The notes: generated by a model from the letters alone, not told the origin. DNA of 64,000 nt from Galeruca laticollis (GCA_963921935.1 OY998184.1:28921567-28985566); one strand, 5' to 3'; shown: positions 34,836 through 45,705, numbered from the stretch's first letter. A program made the numbers and translations.

Positions 34836-35203
34836 TGAAATAATAAATATCCTTAGAACAGCCACTACTCTGGAAACAATAATTTCTCGTCACGTATTGC
34901 CGGGTACTGAAATATGGACTGACTGCTGGAGGGGATATAGTGGCCTCAAAAATCTGGGAGGTGCATCACCTTTGATACATAAGGAAGTTAACCATTTCAG
35001 AAACTTTGTTGATCTGGTAACGGGAGTGTGCACGAACCATATTGAAGGTCTATTAAACAATATTTGAGGCGTCCGGGGTGATGTCCTCAAGATTGTTATC
35101 GGAATAAGTGGATCAGTTTATGTGGTGGCAAGTGTTTGGTCCCACTCCTAGTGCTGGATTCAATAATATTATCGAACAAATTTCGGTGCGTTATCCTGTG
35201 TAG
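34836..35203 (+). pseudogene. Merlin (IS1595/ISXO2-like) transposase remnant
   Basis: The frame reads ATTLETIISRHVLPGTEIWT, DCWRGYSGLKNLGG, PLIHKEVNHFRNFVDLVTGV and CTNHIEGLL, then shifts and ends FMWWQVFGPTPSAGFNNIIE and ISVRYPV. The WTDCWRGY Asp and the HIEGL Glu, with conserved NHxxNFVD, are signatures of the DDE_Tnp_IS1595 family, which in animals is the Merlin superfamily. The first part of the transposase and both ends are missing or unrecognised; the frame shifts at about 35065. Confidence 0.85.
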
Positions 35204-35909
35204 TCTATAGTTGAGATTTAGTTAGGTTAGATTAAGTTAGTTTGAATATTCATAAGTAGATGAGTAGGTTAGATTGGGTTGACCAAATTCACATTTTTAA
35301 AAACATATCAGATACAGAGTTCGGACAGATTGGTGGTAGGTTTTAGCAGGAAGACGATCGACCATGGCTCTTCAGAATGACGTTTCCTGTCCCATTAAGG
35401 GTTGAGGATGAAAACTTGGTTGGTGGAATCCAGCAACTTGGTACTCATTTCCAAGGTCTATAGAAGATTTCCCCCACAACAAAAAAATAGGTATGCAATC
35501 AAACTTCGGTGCGTTATTCTCTCTAGTTCACTACATTGTTGAGTTCTATTTGGTCTACATACTTAAGTTAGGTGAGTAATTTTTTTTCATATTTCTTGTT
35601 TCTTATTTAATGATATCTTAGTTACATTTTGATCTGTCAGTTGGTCAGAAAGCGATATTGAATTGAATTAGATAAAGTATTGTAAATTATGCTAATTCGG
35701 CAATAAAAAATTCCATTAAAGTTTTACTACAAATATTTGTGACTGTGGGTCGGATTATAATTGGTTCGAGGAGTGGAACGAAATATAATTTTGGTATATT
35801 CCCTACCCCTTCTCGAAAAAATATCAAATAATTTGTATTCCACATGAAGTTTACTACAACCTATAATGGATCTAATAAAAATGATAAAGTACGTCTGAAA
35901 GACATATTT
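35204..35909. other. No gene; duplicated tail of the Merlin remnant
   Basis: The string ttcggtgcgttatcctgtg at 35184, followed by ttgagattt, recurs as ttcggtgcgttattctctc at about 35506, followed by ttgagttct. It suggests a partial duplication of the Merlin 3' end. The rest is unremarkable. Confidence 0.45.
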
Positions 35910-36932
35910 AAAATAAACGGTTTTAAAGATTAAAACTAACTTTTCCGCATCTGTGGCCCTGAACAATATTCTATCATAAAATTGTTACTTGTATACACTT
36001 CGGGGGATGTATCGTGCTAACAAACCGAAATTTCTCCAAAAATAACCAAAAATTTAGTATATCTAGTTTTATGGGACCCGCTGTACTCGCTCTAGTCAAC
36101 TGAATTTCAATAGGGTACATCTGTGAGACACCTTGAACAATACTTATTCATAAAGTTGATCAATCGTATACTCTCTGGAGGCTGCATCGTGCTAACAAGC
36201 TGGAAATTCTCCAAAAATGACAAAAATTTGGTACTTCAAGTACCACAGCACCCGTTGTACTGGCTTTAGTGAGCTTAATATCAATAGAGTTCATATCTAA
36301 GACGCTCTGAATAATATCCAATCATAAAATTCATCACTTGTATATACTCCGGAGGCTGTATCGTGCTAACAAACTGAAACTTCTCCAAAAATGACAAAAA
36401 TATCGTACTTAAAGTACTGTAGCACCGGTTGTATTGGCTCTGGTGAGCTGAAAATCAATAGGGTTTATCAGTGAGATGCCCTGAATAATATTCAATCATG
36501 AAATTGGTGATTTGTTGCACTCCGGAGGCTGTATCGTGCTAACAATACATGTAACGAAAAGTGGCCGACGACGACATACACACAGGATTTTTTTCTAAAA
36601 ACCATTTTTTCGTGTTGTTCTTGATGAAAAACATAAAAATCACTCCGGAGGCTGTATCGTGCTAACAAACTGAAATTTCTCGGAAAACGACAAAATGTCG
36701 TACTTCAAGTACCATAGCACCCGTTGTACTGGCTTTGGTGAGCTGAAAATCAAAAGGGTTCATCTGTGAAATGTCCTTAACAATATTCCATCATAAAATT
36801 GGTGACTTATTGCACTCCGGAAGCTGTGGAAGGAAAAGTGGCCGACGACAACGACGACGACAACGACGACATACACACAGGATTTTTTTTCTAAAAACCG
36901 TTTTTTCGTGTTGTTCTTGATGGATAACGTAA
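35910..36932. repeat. Satellite array, period about 174 bp, at least five units
   Basis: The marker atcgtgctaa recurs at 36011, 36186, 36360, 36533 and 36656; spacings are 175, 174, 173 and then 123 bp. Units share acttcaagtaccatagcacc, ccgttgtactggct and gtgagctgaaaatcaa. The short fourth interval contains a different block of about 90 bp (aagtggccgacgacgacata, then cacaggattttttt and cgtgttgttcttgatg) that recurs at 36829-36932, where a gacaac microsatellite sits inside it. A single dispersed copy of the monomer is at 29.2-29.4 kb. Confidence 0.8.
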
Positions 36933-37100
36933 AAATAACTCAAAAAAAAATTTCGAATTTCCAACTTTTTTGTGGGTAAACCAATACTTTTCTCGCATAT
37001 TAGATAGGTTGGCGGAAAAGTAATAAACATTTGAATGTATTTAAGATTATCTTTAATGCTTCTGGTGGTCCAATAAGTCTATACATACTTTATATGTACT

Positions 37101-37566
37101 GTAATGTTTTTGTTATTTATTCAAACAATAAACGGGTGGGATAAATTTTAAACACTCGGTATTGCTACTTACTAATTTATTTAAACACTAACTCACTAAC
37201 ACTAATTCATATGTACTTAACTAGTCACTTAAATTTAATTTATATGCACACTAACTTATTAATTTATAAAACTTTTATATTCACTTAATTACTGTTTAAC
37301 TCACTGTGGCAAATTATAAACTGAACTCATCCGCTGATCGGTCCTGTATTTATATCAAAAACTTTCTTTACTAGAACATTCGGGATGGGACATGCCTTTC
37401 GCGATATTTCTTAAAATGCCTTTCGAGAACATGTTTAAAAAGGACGGTCACAATAGATCCCAATAGACCTTCTCAGAATTCAGCGCGCTCGCCTTTTTCT
37501 TAACTCCGTTAACATAAGGTTACAGGGCCGTACTTAGTATCTGCTCCGGTGTGCGAGTTCGTAACA
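37101..37566 (-). repeat. 3' LTR (466 bp)
   Basis: Starts tgtaatgtttttgtt and ends gagttcgtaaca; TG...CA borders, preceded by GTAC. It matches 42406-43138 almost base for base once the insertion there is discounted. Confidence 0.9.
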
Positions 37567-38194
37567 TTACCCCCTCCTTAAATGAAAGTTCCTCCTGAAA
37601 CTTTTGTGTAGCCGAGACTGGATGTTTGAATCGGCAACTAGCCCCATTTCTACACTTTCCGATCTTATGAAAATAGCAGGGCACCGTCTTCATCGGATAC
37701 TGATAACGGGGGTTGTAGCTGCAAATCAATATCTGGACACCGGTATCTTGAAAGATAATCTCTACCACGTTCCTGATGATTCGCCAATCCCACTGGTTAC
37801 TCGCTATCTTAGGCATAGCCAGTTTCTTCACGTTGGATTCCAACACATGGTCTCGGAGGTTTCGAAGTGCTTCCCACACATTGCGGTAGGTAGACCGATC
37901 TTGGAATTCATTTTTAGTTACTACGTAGAAGACGTACCGCGAATTATGTCTCAGTTTCAGTGTCTTGCCAGGGGCTGGAATCTGGTCTTAAAGTTTTTCT
38001 AATTGCCCGAACTTCTTTCGAAAGACGGTTGCCAACCCTCGTGCGTTCTTGATACGGGCGGGGATGTTGTATGCCAGTGAATAATCTTCTGGGAGAGTGA
38101 ACAAATTTTGTTGTTGTTCCGAAGTGACTCCATATCTAGCTTTCCCGGTACCTCCAAACGCCCATAAATTCATCGAAGGTGAGGTCAGACACAT
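37520..38194 (-). pseudogene. Accessory ORF: macro domain and CCCH zinc finger
   Basis: The first ATG after an upstream stop is at 38194, overlapping the end of pol by 59 bases in a different frame. The frame of about 224 codons is broken only by a TAA at about 37988. Residues about 30-165 read as a macro domain of the OARD1/Appr-1''-p-processing type: PEDYSLAYNIPARIKNARGL, ATVFRKKFGQ, RYVFYVVTKNEFQDRSTYRN, LRDHVLESNVKKLAMPKIAS and VVEIIFQDTGVQILICSYNP. The usual GCGLD-like loop after MP.I is altered. Next comes CYFHKIGKCRNGASCRFKH, a CX7CX5CX3H zinc finger. Macro domains bind or hydrolyse ADP-ribose conjugates, and CCCH fingers usually bind RNA. It could modulate host ADP-ribosylation or package RNA (inference). 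Confidence 0.75.
37567..37580 (-). other. Polypurine tract
   Basis: The minus strand reads aaggagggggtaa directly before the 3' LTR. It lies inside the accessory ORF, which continues into the LTR and stops at 37520. Confidence 0.6.
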
Positions 38195-40860
38195 CTCGAA
38201 TAAGGTTTACTCCTTCCTCTATGTCATGGTCTCCTTCGAATGGCGCTAGTCGGTTTCGGTGAACTACTTTTGGTTTTCCGTTGGGGATCTTGCTTATGCG
38301 ATATAAAACATCATTGATCCTTTTCTTGATCAAGTATGGACCTTCCCAGGATTTTTGTAATTTTGGAGAAAATCCTTCTCTCCTCGCTGGGTTGTGTAAC
38401 CATAATTTGTCCCCTTCTTTAAAACCGCCCTCTGTGGCCTGCGTGTCGTACCACCTTTTCATTCTGTCGCTGGCAACTTGAAGATTTGTTCGAACTAGTT
38501 CATGAATATCGTCCAGCCTTCTTCTCAATTGGATCACGTAGTCTTCGCCTGCTATATCTTCTCCAGGCCGACAGCCAAATTCCAGGTCACAAGGAAGCCT
38601 CATTTCACGTCCAAACAGGATTTTCGCAGGTGTTTCACCCGTGGACTCATTGACGGCAGATCGATAAGCCAATGCAAATAGGGAGAGATACTGGTCCCAA
38701 TCTCTCTGATGGCTGGATACTACTTTGGATAGGTATTTTCCAATAGTCCTGTTCATTCTCTCGACCATTCCATCTGACTGTGGATGTAATGCTGTTGTTC
38801 TGGTCTTCTTCATTCCCAGCTTGTCGCAAATCTCCTGGAATAGATGTCTTTCGAAATTTCTTCCCTGGTCACTGTGGACTTCCATGGGCACTCCATATCG
38901 GCTGATGTATTCTTTCACCAATACATCCGCGACAGTTGTGGCCTCTTGGTTTGGGATAGCGTAAATTTCCACCCATTTTGTAAAATAATCCATTACAACC
39001 AGTATGTACTTGCTACCATTTTTTGTCGTCGGAAATGGTCCAGCGATATCTAAAGCAATCCTTTCGAAAGGGCTTCCAACATTGTACTGTTTCATGGGTG
39101 CCTTCCTCTTGCGATGTGGTCCATTACTCGTAGCACAAGTCGTACATTTCTTACACCAGTCCTTCACATCGTCGGAGCTGTTCATCCAATAAAACCTTTC
39201 ACGAACTCGCTGAAGGGTTTTCTTCACTCCCAGATGACCTCCCGATGGACTGTCGTGTAACTTCTTCAGTACCTCAGCTACTCTTGTTCTCGGGATAACT
39301 AGCTGTCTCCTCATCTCAGAACCATCATCGTTTTCAAGGACTCTTTTCAACAGCCCTTCTTCCAGGACAAGGGAGTCCCACTGAGCCCAATACGCCTTGA
39401 GTTTCAGTGAAAATCTTGACACTTCTTGCCAGGTAGGTCGCCGGTTTTCTTTCTTCCATTGCCGGATCATCTTCAGGTGAGGATCAGTCTCCTGATCTTC
39501 TCTGATCCTGGTGGGTGACCATTCCTCGTTGACTACAGTAGTTCTTGAAACTGCAGCTTCCCTAGATTCCACCTTGTTGCAGTGGGAGCAGTCTGTTGGG
39601 CACGGCCGTCTGGACAGGGAGTTGGCATTTCGGTGACTCACACCAGCTCGATGTTCGATGTTGAAATCGTATTCTTGAAGTCGTTCAATCGATCTAGCGA
39701 TCTGGTCCTCGGGATTCTTGAACTGCATCAACCACTTAAGTGCTGCATGATCAGTCCGGATTAAAAACTTCCTACCATAGGGATACTGGTAAAAGTGTTC
39801 CACGGACTTCACTACTGCCAAAAGTTCTCTTCTTGTGACGCAGTAGTTTCGTTCTGGTTTGGAGAGGACTTTACTGAAATATCCCAGCACTCTTTCTTGC
39901 CCTCCTTGGATCTGTGAGAGCACTCCACCAATTCCTACGTTGCTTGCGTCAGTGTCAAGAATAAAGTCTCCCTCTGGTAATGGATATCCTAATATCGGCG
40001 CCGAGGTTAAATGCCTCTTCAAAGTTTCAAAAGCCGTTTGACAGTCTTCGTCCCATTGGAAAGCTCTTGCTTCTTCTGTAAGTCGCGTTAGAGGCTTGGC
40101 AATATCCCCAAACTTCCTGATAAATCTTCTGTAATACGTGCAAAGTCCAAGGAAACCCATAATTTGATGTTTGTCGGTTGGTTGCGGCCATTGCTGAATG
40201 GAAGTAACTTTCTCTGGATCCACCGCCACTCCTTCATTGCTCACTATATGACCTAGATAGTTGACTCGGTTTTGGAACAGCTGACATTTCTTCGGGTTTA
40301 ACATGAGCTGGGCAGCTTGGAGTCGTTTGAATACGTCTTCCAAATTTTTCAGATGTTCGTCAAATGTCTTCCCCAGTACTACGATGTCGTCCAAATAGAC
40401 CAGGCATGTCTTCCAAGACAACCCTCTCAAGACATTTTCCATAAGTCTTTCAAATGTCGCAGGCGCATTACAGAGCCCGAATGGCATGACGTTGAATTGC
40501 CATAATCCAGATCCGGTGGTAAAAGCAGTCTTCTCTTTGTCTTCTGGGTCCATTTCCACTTGCCAATAGCCAGACTTCAGGTCCAAGGTGGAAAACAGTT
40601 TGCTGCCGGCCAAAGTATCTAGCGTATCGTCAATTCGAGGCAGAGGATAGCTGTCCTTCTTCGTCACGTTGTTAAGCTGGCGATAATCCTCGCAGAATCT
40701 CAGTTCCATCCTTTTTCTTGACGAGCACTACTAGAGACATCCATGGACTAGTAGATGGTTCAATTACTTTTTCTTCTGCCATCTCTTGAATTATTTTTTT
40801 TAGCTTCCTCTCTCTTCGCTCGTGGAAGTCTTCGAGCTGATTGTCTAATTGGCTTAGCAT
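38136..40860 (-). pseudogene. Gypsy pol: RT, RNase H, integrase
   Basis: The start of RT (EKVIEPSTSPWMSLVVLVKK) is in the frame 40860-40672. After a one-base shift near 40700 the 857-codon frame continues RFCEDYRQLNNVTKKDSYPL, FSTLDLKSGYWQVEM, MPFGLCNAPATFERLM and the catalytic CLVYLDDIVVL. RNase H has DFILDTDASNVGIGG, RRELLAVVKSVEHFY and LIRTDHAALKWL. Integrase has HHCC (GGHLGVKKTLQRVRERFYW, CKKCTTC), IALDIAGPFPTT, VHSDQGRNFE and DGMVERMNRTIGKYL (complete DDE), then a C-terminal module (EGDKLWLHNPARREG, WEGPYLIKK). An 8-T run at 40794-40801 marks the first shift. Otherwise the frame is intact, so loss of activity is recent. Confidence 0.95.
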
Positions 40861-42361
40861 TACCAGTATAGATTTTGTGCTTGACGGCTGATGTTCTGCC
40901 AGTCTTTCCTCCTTTTGGTACGAATAAGTCTCGATACTGCAAGAGAAATTCTCTCATTCTCTTTTTTTCAGCTCGATCCAAAGATTGACCAGCTACTGAT
41001 AACATTTGTTCGAATCTGGCATTAGAATTATCAGTGGTCGTTGTTTGACGAACTATTGACGTCACTGGTACGCAGGATCCAATCTTAGTTTCCTTCTTGA
41101 TTGTAATTGGGTAATCGTTCACGTTTATCACACGTACTGGGATCTCTTTCGCCGACGTGACCAATCCTTTTCCAATTAGTACTCCTTTGCCAACTTCTTC
41201 GTCGTGGTTCCTTGGCTCCATCATAACCGGTGTTCCTTCCTCCATGATTCCCTGTAGTCGTGCTACTATCATGGTTTCGCTTCGTGCAGGTAGAACGGTA
41301 TCTTCCTGTACAGCTGCCAACACCGCGCTGCCTTCATATGGATGCAGGAATACCTCCTCGGAACCCACTTCAATGGTTCTGTTTCTGAAGTCTAATTGGA
41401 AACCATGTACATTCATTACGTCCATTCCCAGAATCACGTCTTCTTTGATGTCAGCTACGATTACCGTATGCGTGAACTTTTCTGCGCCAATTCCCAATTG
41501 GATTTGTGTTTTCCCGTGAACGTTGGCACTTTCGCCTGTGGCGGTCCGCAGTCGCAGTCTCGTTGGTGAAATCTTCTTCTTGGAGATTATTAGTTCTGGT
41601 CGTTCTGCTTTCTCCTTATCGGACCAATTATTCACTCTAGCGGCTGCTTCGAACTGTTTTACGTAATTGGTCCACGACATCTTTCCATCGAACGTTGGGG
41701 CCTTGACTCGGGTAAAACTGCCAATATCATCTGTCTTGGGTTGTGTTTCTGGAATGCAAATCTCGATCTTCTTTTCTTCTGCTGAAGTGTCCTGTGTTCT
41801 TAAATCGGCAATCTTTGTCTCTAACTTCCTAATTTTCTCGTCCATCTGATTTTCCATCGTTGCCATCTTATTCTCCATGTCTGATTTTAGAGACGAAACT
41901 TCATTCTCGACTTCAGCAGCAATGTCATTTTTCAATGATAAAATATCTGCAGAAATATCATTCTTCATAGCAGAAATCTCGCTTTTCATTGTGGTAATCT
42001 TCTCGTCCATATTAGTAGAAATATAATTCTTCATAGTGGACATTTTCTCGTCCATATTGGTAGAAACCTTGTCCATGTTAGCGGAAATATCGTTTTTCAC
42101 ATTAGTCGAAATCTTTTCTTCCATAGCAGAAATCTTCTCGTCCATGTCAGCAGAGATGTCGTTCTTCATATTAGAAATGGACGAGATTAAGGTGGAAGCC
42201 TCGTCTTTAAATAAAAATGTTTCTGGATCCAAGCCATCACTTACCAGTGCCACTTTAAGTCTTTCTACTAACTCAGTTTTCTTACCGGACGTTTCCAACT
42301 CACGATCTTCCAATTCTGCTCTTAATTCCGTCACTTTGAGATCACATAGTCTCTTGGCCAT
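40760..42361 (-). pseudogene. Gag with SAP domain, fused in frame to protease C-terminal part
   Basis: The 533-codon frame starts MAKRLCDLKVTELRAELEDR. Residues about 5-40 match a SAP motif (LKVTELRAELEDRELETSGK). Residues about 60-170 are repeats of KNDISADMDEKIS type, a long coiled coil. At about 215-245 a capsid-like PTFDGKMSWTNYVKQFEAAA appears, but after NNWSDKEKA (about 41605) the frame jumps to RLRLRTATGE and KEDVILGMDVMNVHGFQLDF, the C-terminal half of a retropepsin. The rest of the capsid, any zinc knuckle and the DTG catalytic site are missing, so an in-frame deletion is inferred. The end (from about 40800) is a frameshifted pol start. Confidence 0.8.
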
Positions 42362-42387
42362 TTTTACGTAGCAATTTATTTATATTA

Positions 42388-42405
42388 CCCCACACCTGAC
42401 ACCAA
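42388..42405 (-). other. Primer binding site
   Basis: The minus strand immediately after the 5' LTR reads ttggtgtcaggtgtgggg. Position and the TGG start fit a tRNA primer site; I have not assigned the tRNA. Confidence 0.5.
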
Positions 42406-43138
42406 TGTAATGTTTTTGTTATTTATTTAAACAATAAACGGGTGCGATAAATTTTAAACACTCGGTATTGCTACTTACTAATTTATTTAAACACTAACTC
42501 ACTAACACTAATTTATATGTACTTAACTAGTCACTTAAATTTAATTTATATGCACACTAACTTATTAATTTATAAAACTTTTATATTCACTTAATTACTG
42601 TTTAACTCACTGTGGCAAATTATAAACTGAACTCATCCGCTGATCGGTCCTGTATTTATTTCAAAAACTTTCTTTACTAGAACATTCGGGATGGGACATG
42701 CCTTTCGCGATATTTCTTAAAATGCATTTCGGGAACATGTTTAAAAAGGACGGTCACAATAGATCCCAATAGACCTTCTCAGAATTCGGCGCGCTCGCCT
42801 TTTTCTTAACTCCGTCAACATAATAGTGTTTTTAAAGGAAACTCAATGTCTCTAGTTAATTCCACAATATAATACAAGTTATTGAAAATTCTAAAAAATA
42901 GACAATTGTTTCGATAAATCAATATCATCGATGATATTGATTTATCGAAACAATTGTCAATTTTTTAGAATTTTCAATAACTTGTATTATATTGTGGAAT
43001 TAACTAGAAACCTTGAGTTTCATTAAAAAACACTAATATGAGCATATTCCACGATGTAAGGGTCGAGACAGTCAATTCCGTTAACATAAGGTTACAGGGC
43101 CGTACTTAGTATCTGCTTCGGTGTGCGAGTTCGTAACA
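42406..43138 (-). repeat. 5' LTR, interrupted by a PLE-derived palindrome
   Basis: 467 bp of LTR plus a 253-bp insert and its 13-bp duplication. Followed by GTAC. Differences from the other LTR are scattered point changes (for example gggtgcg for gggtggg). Confidence 0.9.
42824..43076. mobile_element. 253-bp palindromic PLE-derived insertion in the LTR, 13-bp duplication
   Basis: The insert is an inverted repeat about its centre near 42932 (atcgatgat), built of the PLE terminal sequence (aattccacaatataat, gacaattgtttcgataa) and ending gggtcgagacagtcaat. It is flanked by tccgtcaacataa (42811-42823) and tccgttaacataa (43077-43089); the other LTR has this sequence once. It is the same kind of unit as at 28596-28823. 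Confidence 0.85.
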
Positions 43139-43142
43139 GTAC

Positions 43143-45705
43143 ATTCTATTCTCTAAAGATCATACTAGCACATTAACAATCATATTTAAGTATTTGGGAT
43201 GTCCTTATGTGCCATACATGTTTGCTATGGACGACAAATGTTCCAGAATAGTATATAGGTAATCTCAGATATAATAGTATACCAGAACTTAGCGGAAAAA
43301 TTGCACAAAGCTACCGCGAAGAAGGCTCAAAACTTGCGAAAATTCATTACATCTACATTTGCACTCAATTTAACGAGGAGAAAACAAAAAGGGCATTAAA
43401 TTAGCACACTGATCATATTACTTCGTTGTTTTTAAAGATTTAAAATATTAGGTTATGTGTTATGGCGAATCGCTTCTTCTTTTCTCGCCTTGTCTATCGC
43501 CCAAGCTAGCTAGGTTTTTCGATCGTTTGATGGAAACTATATTTTTCCATTTATTCATTTGAACATTAGTCAAATGTGAAATAATAGCAATATAAATATA
43601 AAATATGACTAAAATTGAATGAAACAATCCACTAGAACTGCGATCTCGCGATTATTTTAAAAATACTTCTCCTTTAATTATCAACAATACGTTCGTTATA
43701 AGAATATTTATACTTATCGGGACACATTTAACGTTAACTTTTAACTAAAAATCACAAATATATACATAATTTTTTATATTTATCCTAACTACATAAAATA
43801 TACGTACTAAGTTAGTACCAGTGGAAAATACATAATACGTCCAAAGAAGAACATTTTCAATACATACATTTAAATCATGAAGATAGTATTTCCAAGCAGA
43901 CACGAGTTACGAAAATGAGAACTGGCCACTCCTCCTTCTAAAATGTGTGACCATCTGATATCTAGACATAATTGTCAAATTTTTTTGAAAAATGGCGGAT
44001 TTTTAGTACTTTTAATTGCGATTTTCTCTTTCAAAAGTAAATGATCCAAGCATTTTTTTCTCTTAAAATGTTCTATAACAATAGGGCTTTCTAATAAAAA
44101 GAATATCGTCGCAAAATTCGGAGGGTCGCGAAGTGCGCCGGACCCGGATCTTTTTTCAATTGAATATTGCTTTTCTTCTGCTTATTAATTTTTATAAACC
44201 ATTCATTATCGACTACTTTTTCATATTTCAATATAACAGGAACGATATATTGGGAATGCTTATTTTCCTCTCCTCTCAAGTCGCATCTTAATGACTATTG
44301 ACTAAGTCTAGCTCGATATTTGATCTTATAACTATTCTCTGGATTCGCAGGAATCTGGAGCGTTTCATCATCATCAAGCCGTTAGATTCTTTTGATCTAT
44401 TTATTGAGGTGGATCATTCCTCCGCCGAGCGTTTACTGCTTCATATTTTAGGTCATTATAATTCGAGTATCGGTTGATCGCCGTCCTCTTTTCCGCTATA
44501 ATCTCCATCATGTCGACTAGTTGGTCCAATTTGTTTTCATTGGAGTCCTCTTTACTCATCTCATTGTATCCAACTGCAACTATTGCATATTGTGTAAACG
44601 TTTGCGCAGTAAGCGCAAAAGACCTGCGGTTAGGTTGAAATGTAGCTAAATACCAATAGATATTTGAAAATATCTCAAAATATTATGATTCCATTGCTTC
44701 AACTCTGTCCTACAACAAGAATAGTGTCGAACTCTTAATAATAACATTAGTTTATCTCAATGGCGTTCAGAAAAATCTTATTTGTAGACAATTGGTAATA
44801 TTTGAGGGCTTATGTTCTAAGGATTTTATGTCATAAAAATTCTCTTATATGAATAAACATCAACAAATATGGCAAACAACAACACTGTGCAATATCTCTG
44901 ATATTTGTATAAGCTACTGTTCCAAAATCACCATATATCTTGCATTTAACCCAATTTGTTCTATCATGTTTTCTGGTCACTATCAATATCCATTGTTGTC
45001 TATTGTACATCGCCATATTATTCAATATATGAATATCTCCTTTTATATCACATATTTGCGGACATGATACCGTAATAATTGAACCGATATCCTGTCGCGT
45101 GCACTTCCTGACGTCATTTCCTGATACCAGAAAATAAATTACACGTCACAGATATTAGTCTAGTAAACACATATATCAGACCATTCAGCTCGTGAACCTG
45201 TATTGTAACGTATGTTCTGATTAAACCCATGCGAAAGCACTGATTTGAACTAATGAGATTACGTGCATCGACTTCCATCGGCCTCGAATGAAAACGAGAA
45301 GAGTAGACAGGCAGAGGGAGACGGTATAACGGCCATGGTATGATGAATAATACATTGATATATTTACAGATATATAATTCTAATATACTAGTTGCTCCGA
45401 ACATTTCCTCTTATTTACATTTAATAACGTCAGATGTATTTATTTTGATTTGAATGTATTTGAAACCTCAGAGTTATGTTTGTAACAAGTATCTCCAAAT
45501 GTTTAAATATATTTATTATTCATACAAAGCGTTCCAAAACACTGTTCTGAATAAAAGTAAACTAGTATTGGAGAATATGTTTAATTAAGCGAGATATATT
45601 ACATTCTATTGTCAATATGACAAGGTTTCCAAAACGTACAAAACCCATGGAATGAAAATATTCAGCTATCAATTCTTGGATAATGGTGGCGTAGATGAAC
45701 TAGAT
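43143..45705. other. No gene recognised; one dispersed repeat
   Basis: AT-rich. At 44105-44150 lies the inverted counterpart (gggtcgcgaagtgcgccgg) of the motif at 34.3 kb. Frames at 44091-44279 and 45114-45404 have no known motif and are not called. Confidence 0.45.

Larger units (their letters stand above)
37101..43138 (-). mobile_element. Gypsy LTR retrotransposon with SAP-Gag and macro-CCCH accessory ORF
   Basis: A complete element by structure: LTRs at 37101-37566 and 42406-43138, identical but for a handful of bases apart from a 253-bp insertion in the second. GTAC is duplicated at 37097-37100 and 43139-43142. Minus-strand order is primer site, gag with SAP domain, protease remnant, RT, RNase H, integrase, a macro-domain plus CCCH-finger ORF, polypurine tract and LTR. 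Damage: an in-frame deletion between gag and protease, frameshifts near 40800 and 40700, and one stop in the accessory ORF. Low LTR divergence suggests a fairly young insertion. Confidence 0.9.

Noticed and set aside
35910..36932. Tandem repeats as a CRISPR-like array
   Set aside because: The units are about 174 bp and contiguous, with no short constant repeat and variable spacer; surroundings are eukaryotic transposons.
37604..38002. 132-codon plus-strand frame opposite the macro ORF
   Set aside because: Antisense shadow; the minus strand shows macro-domain and CCCH residues in order.
37520..38194. Macro-CCCH frame as a host gene unrelated to the retrotransposon
   Set aside because: It lies between integrase and 3' LTR, inside the GTAC-flanked element, on the same strand and overlapping pol and the LTR.
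44091..44279. 62-codon minus-strand frame ending KKDPGPAHFATLRIL
   Set aside because: The end coincides with the dispersed GC-rich repeat; without a match I treat it as repeat sequence, not a gene.
45114..45404. 96-codon minus-strand frame
   Set aside because: No recognised motif and unremarkable composition.
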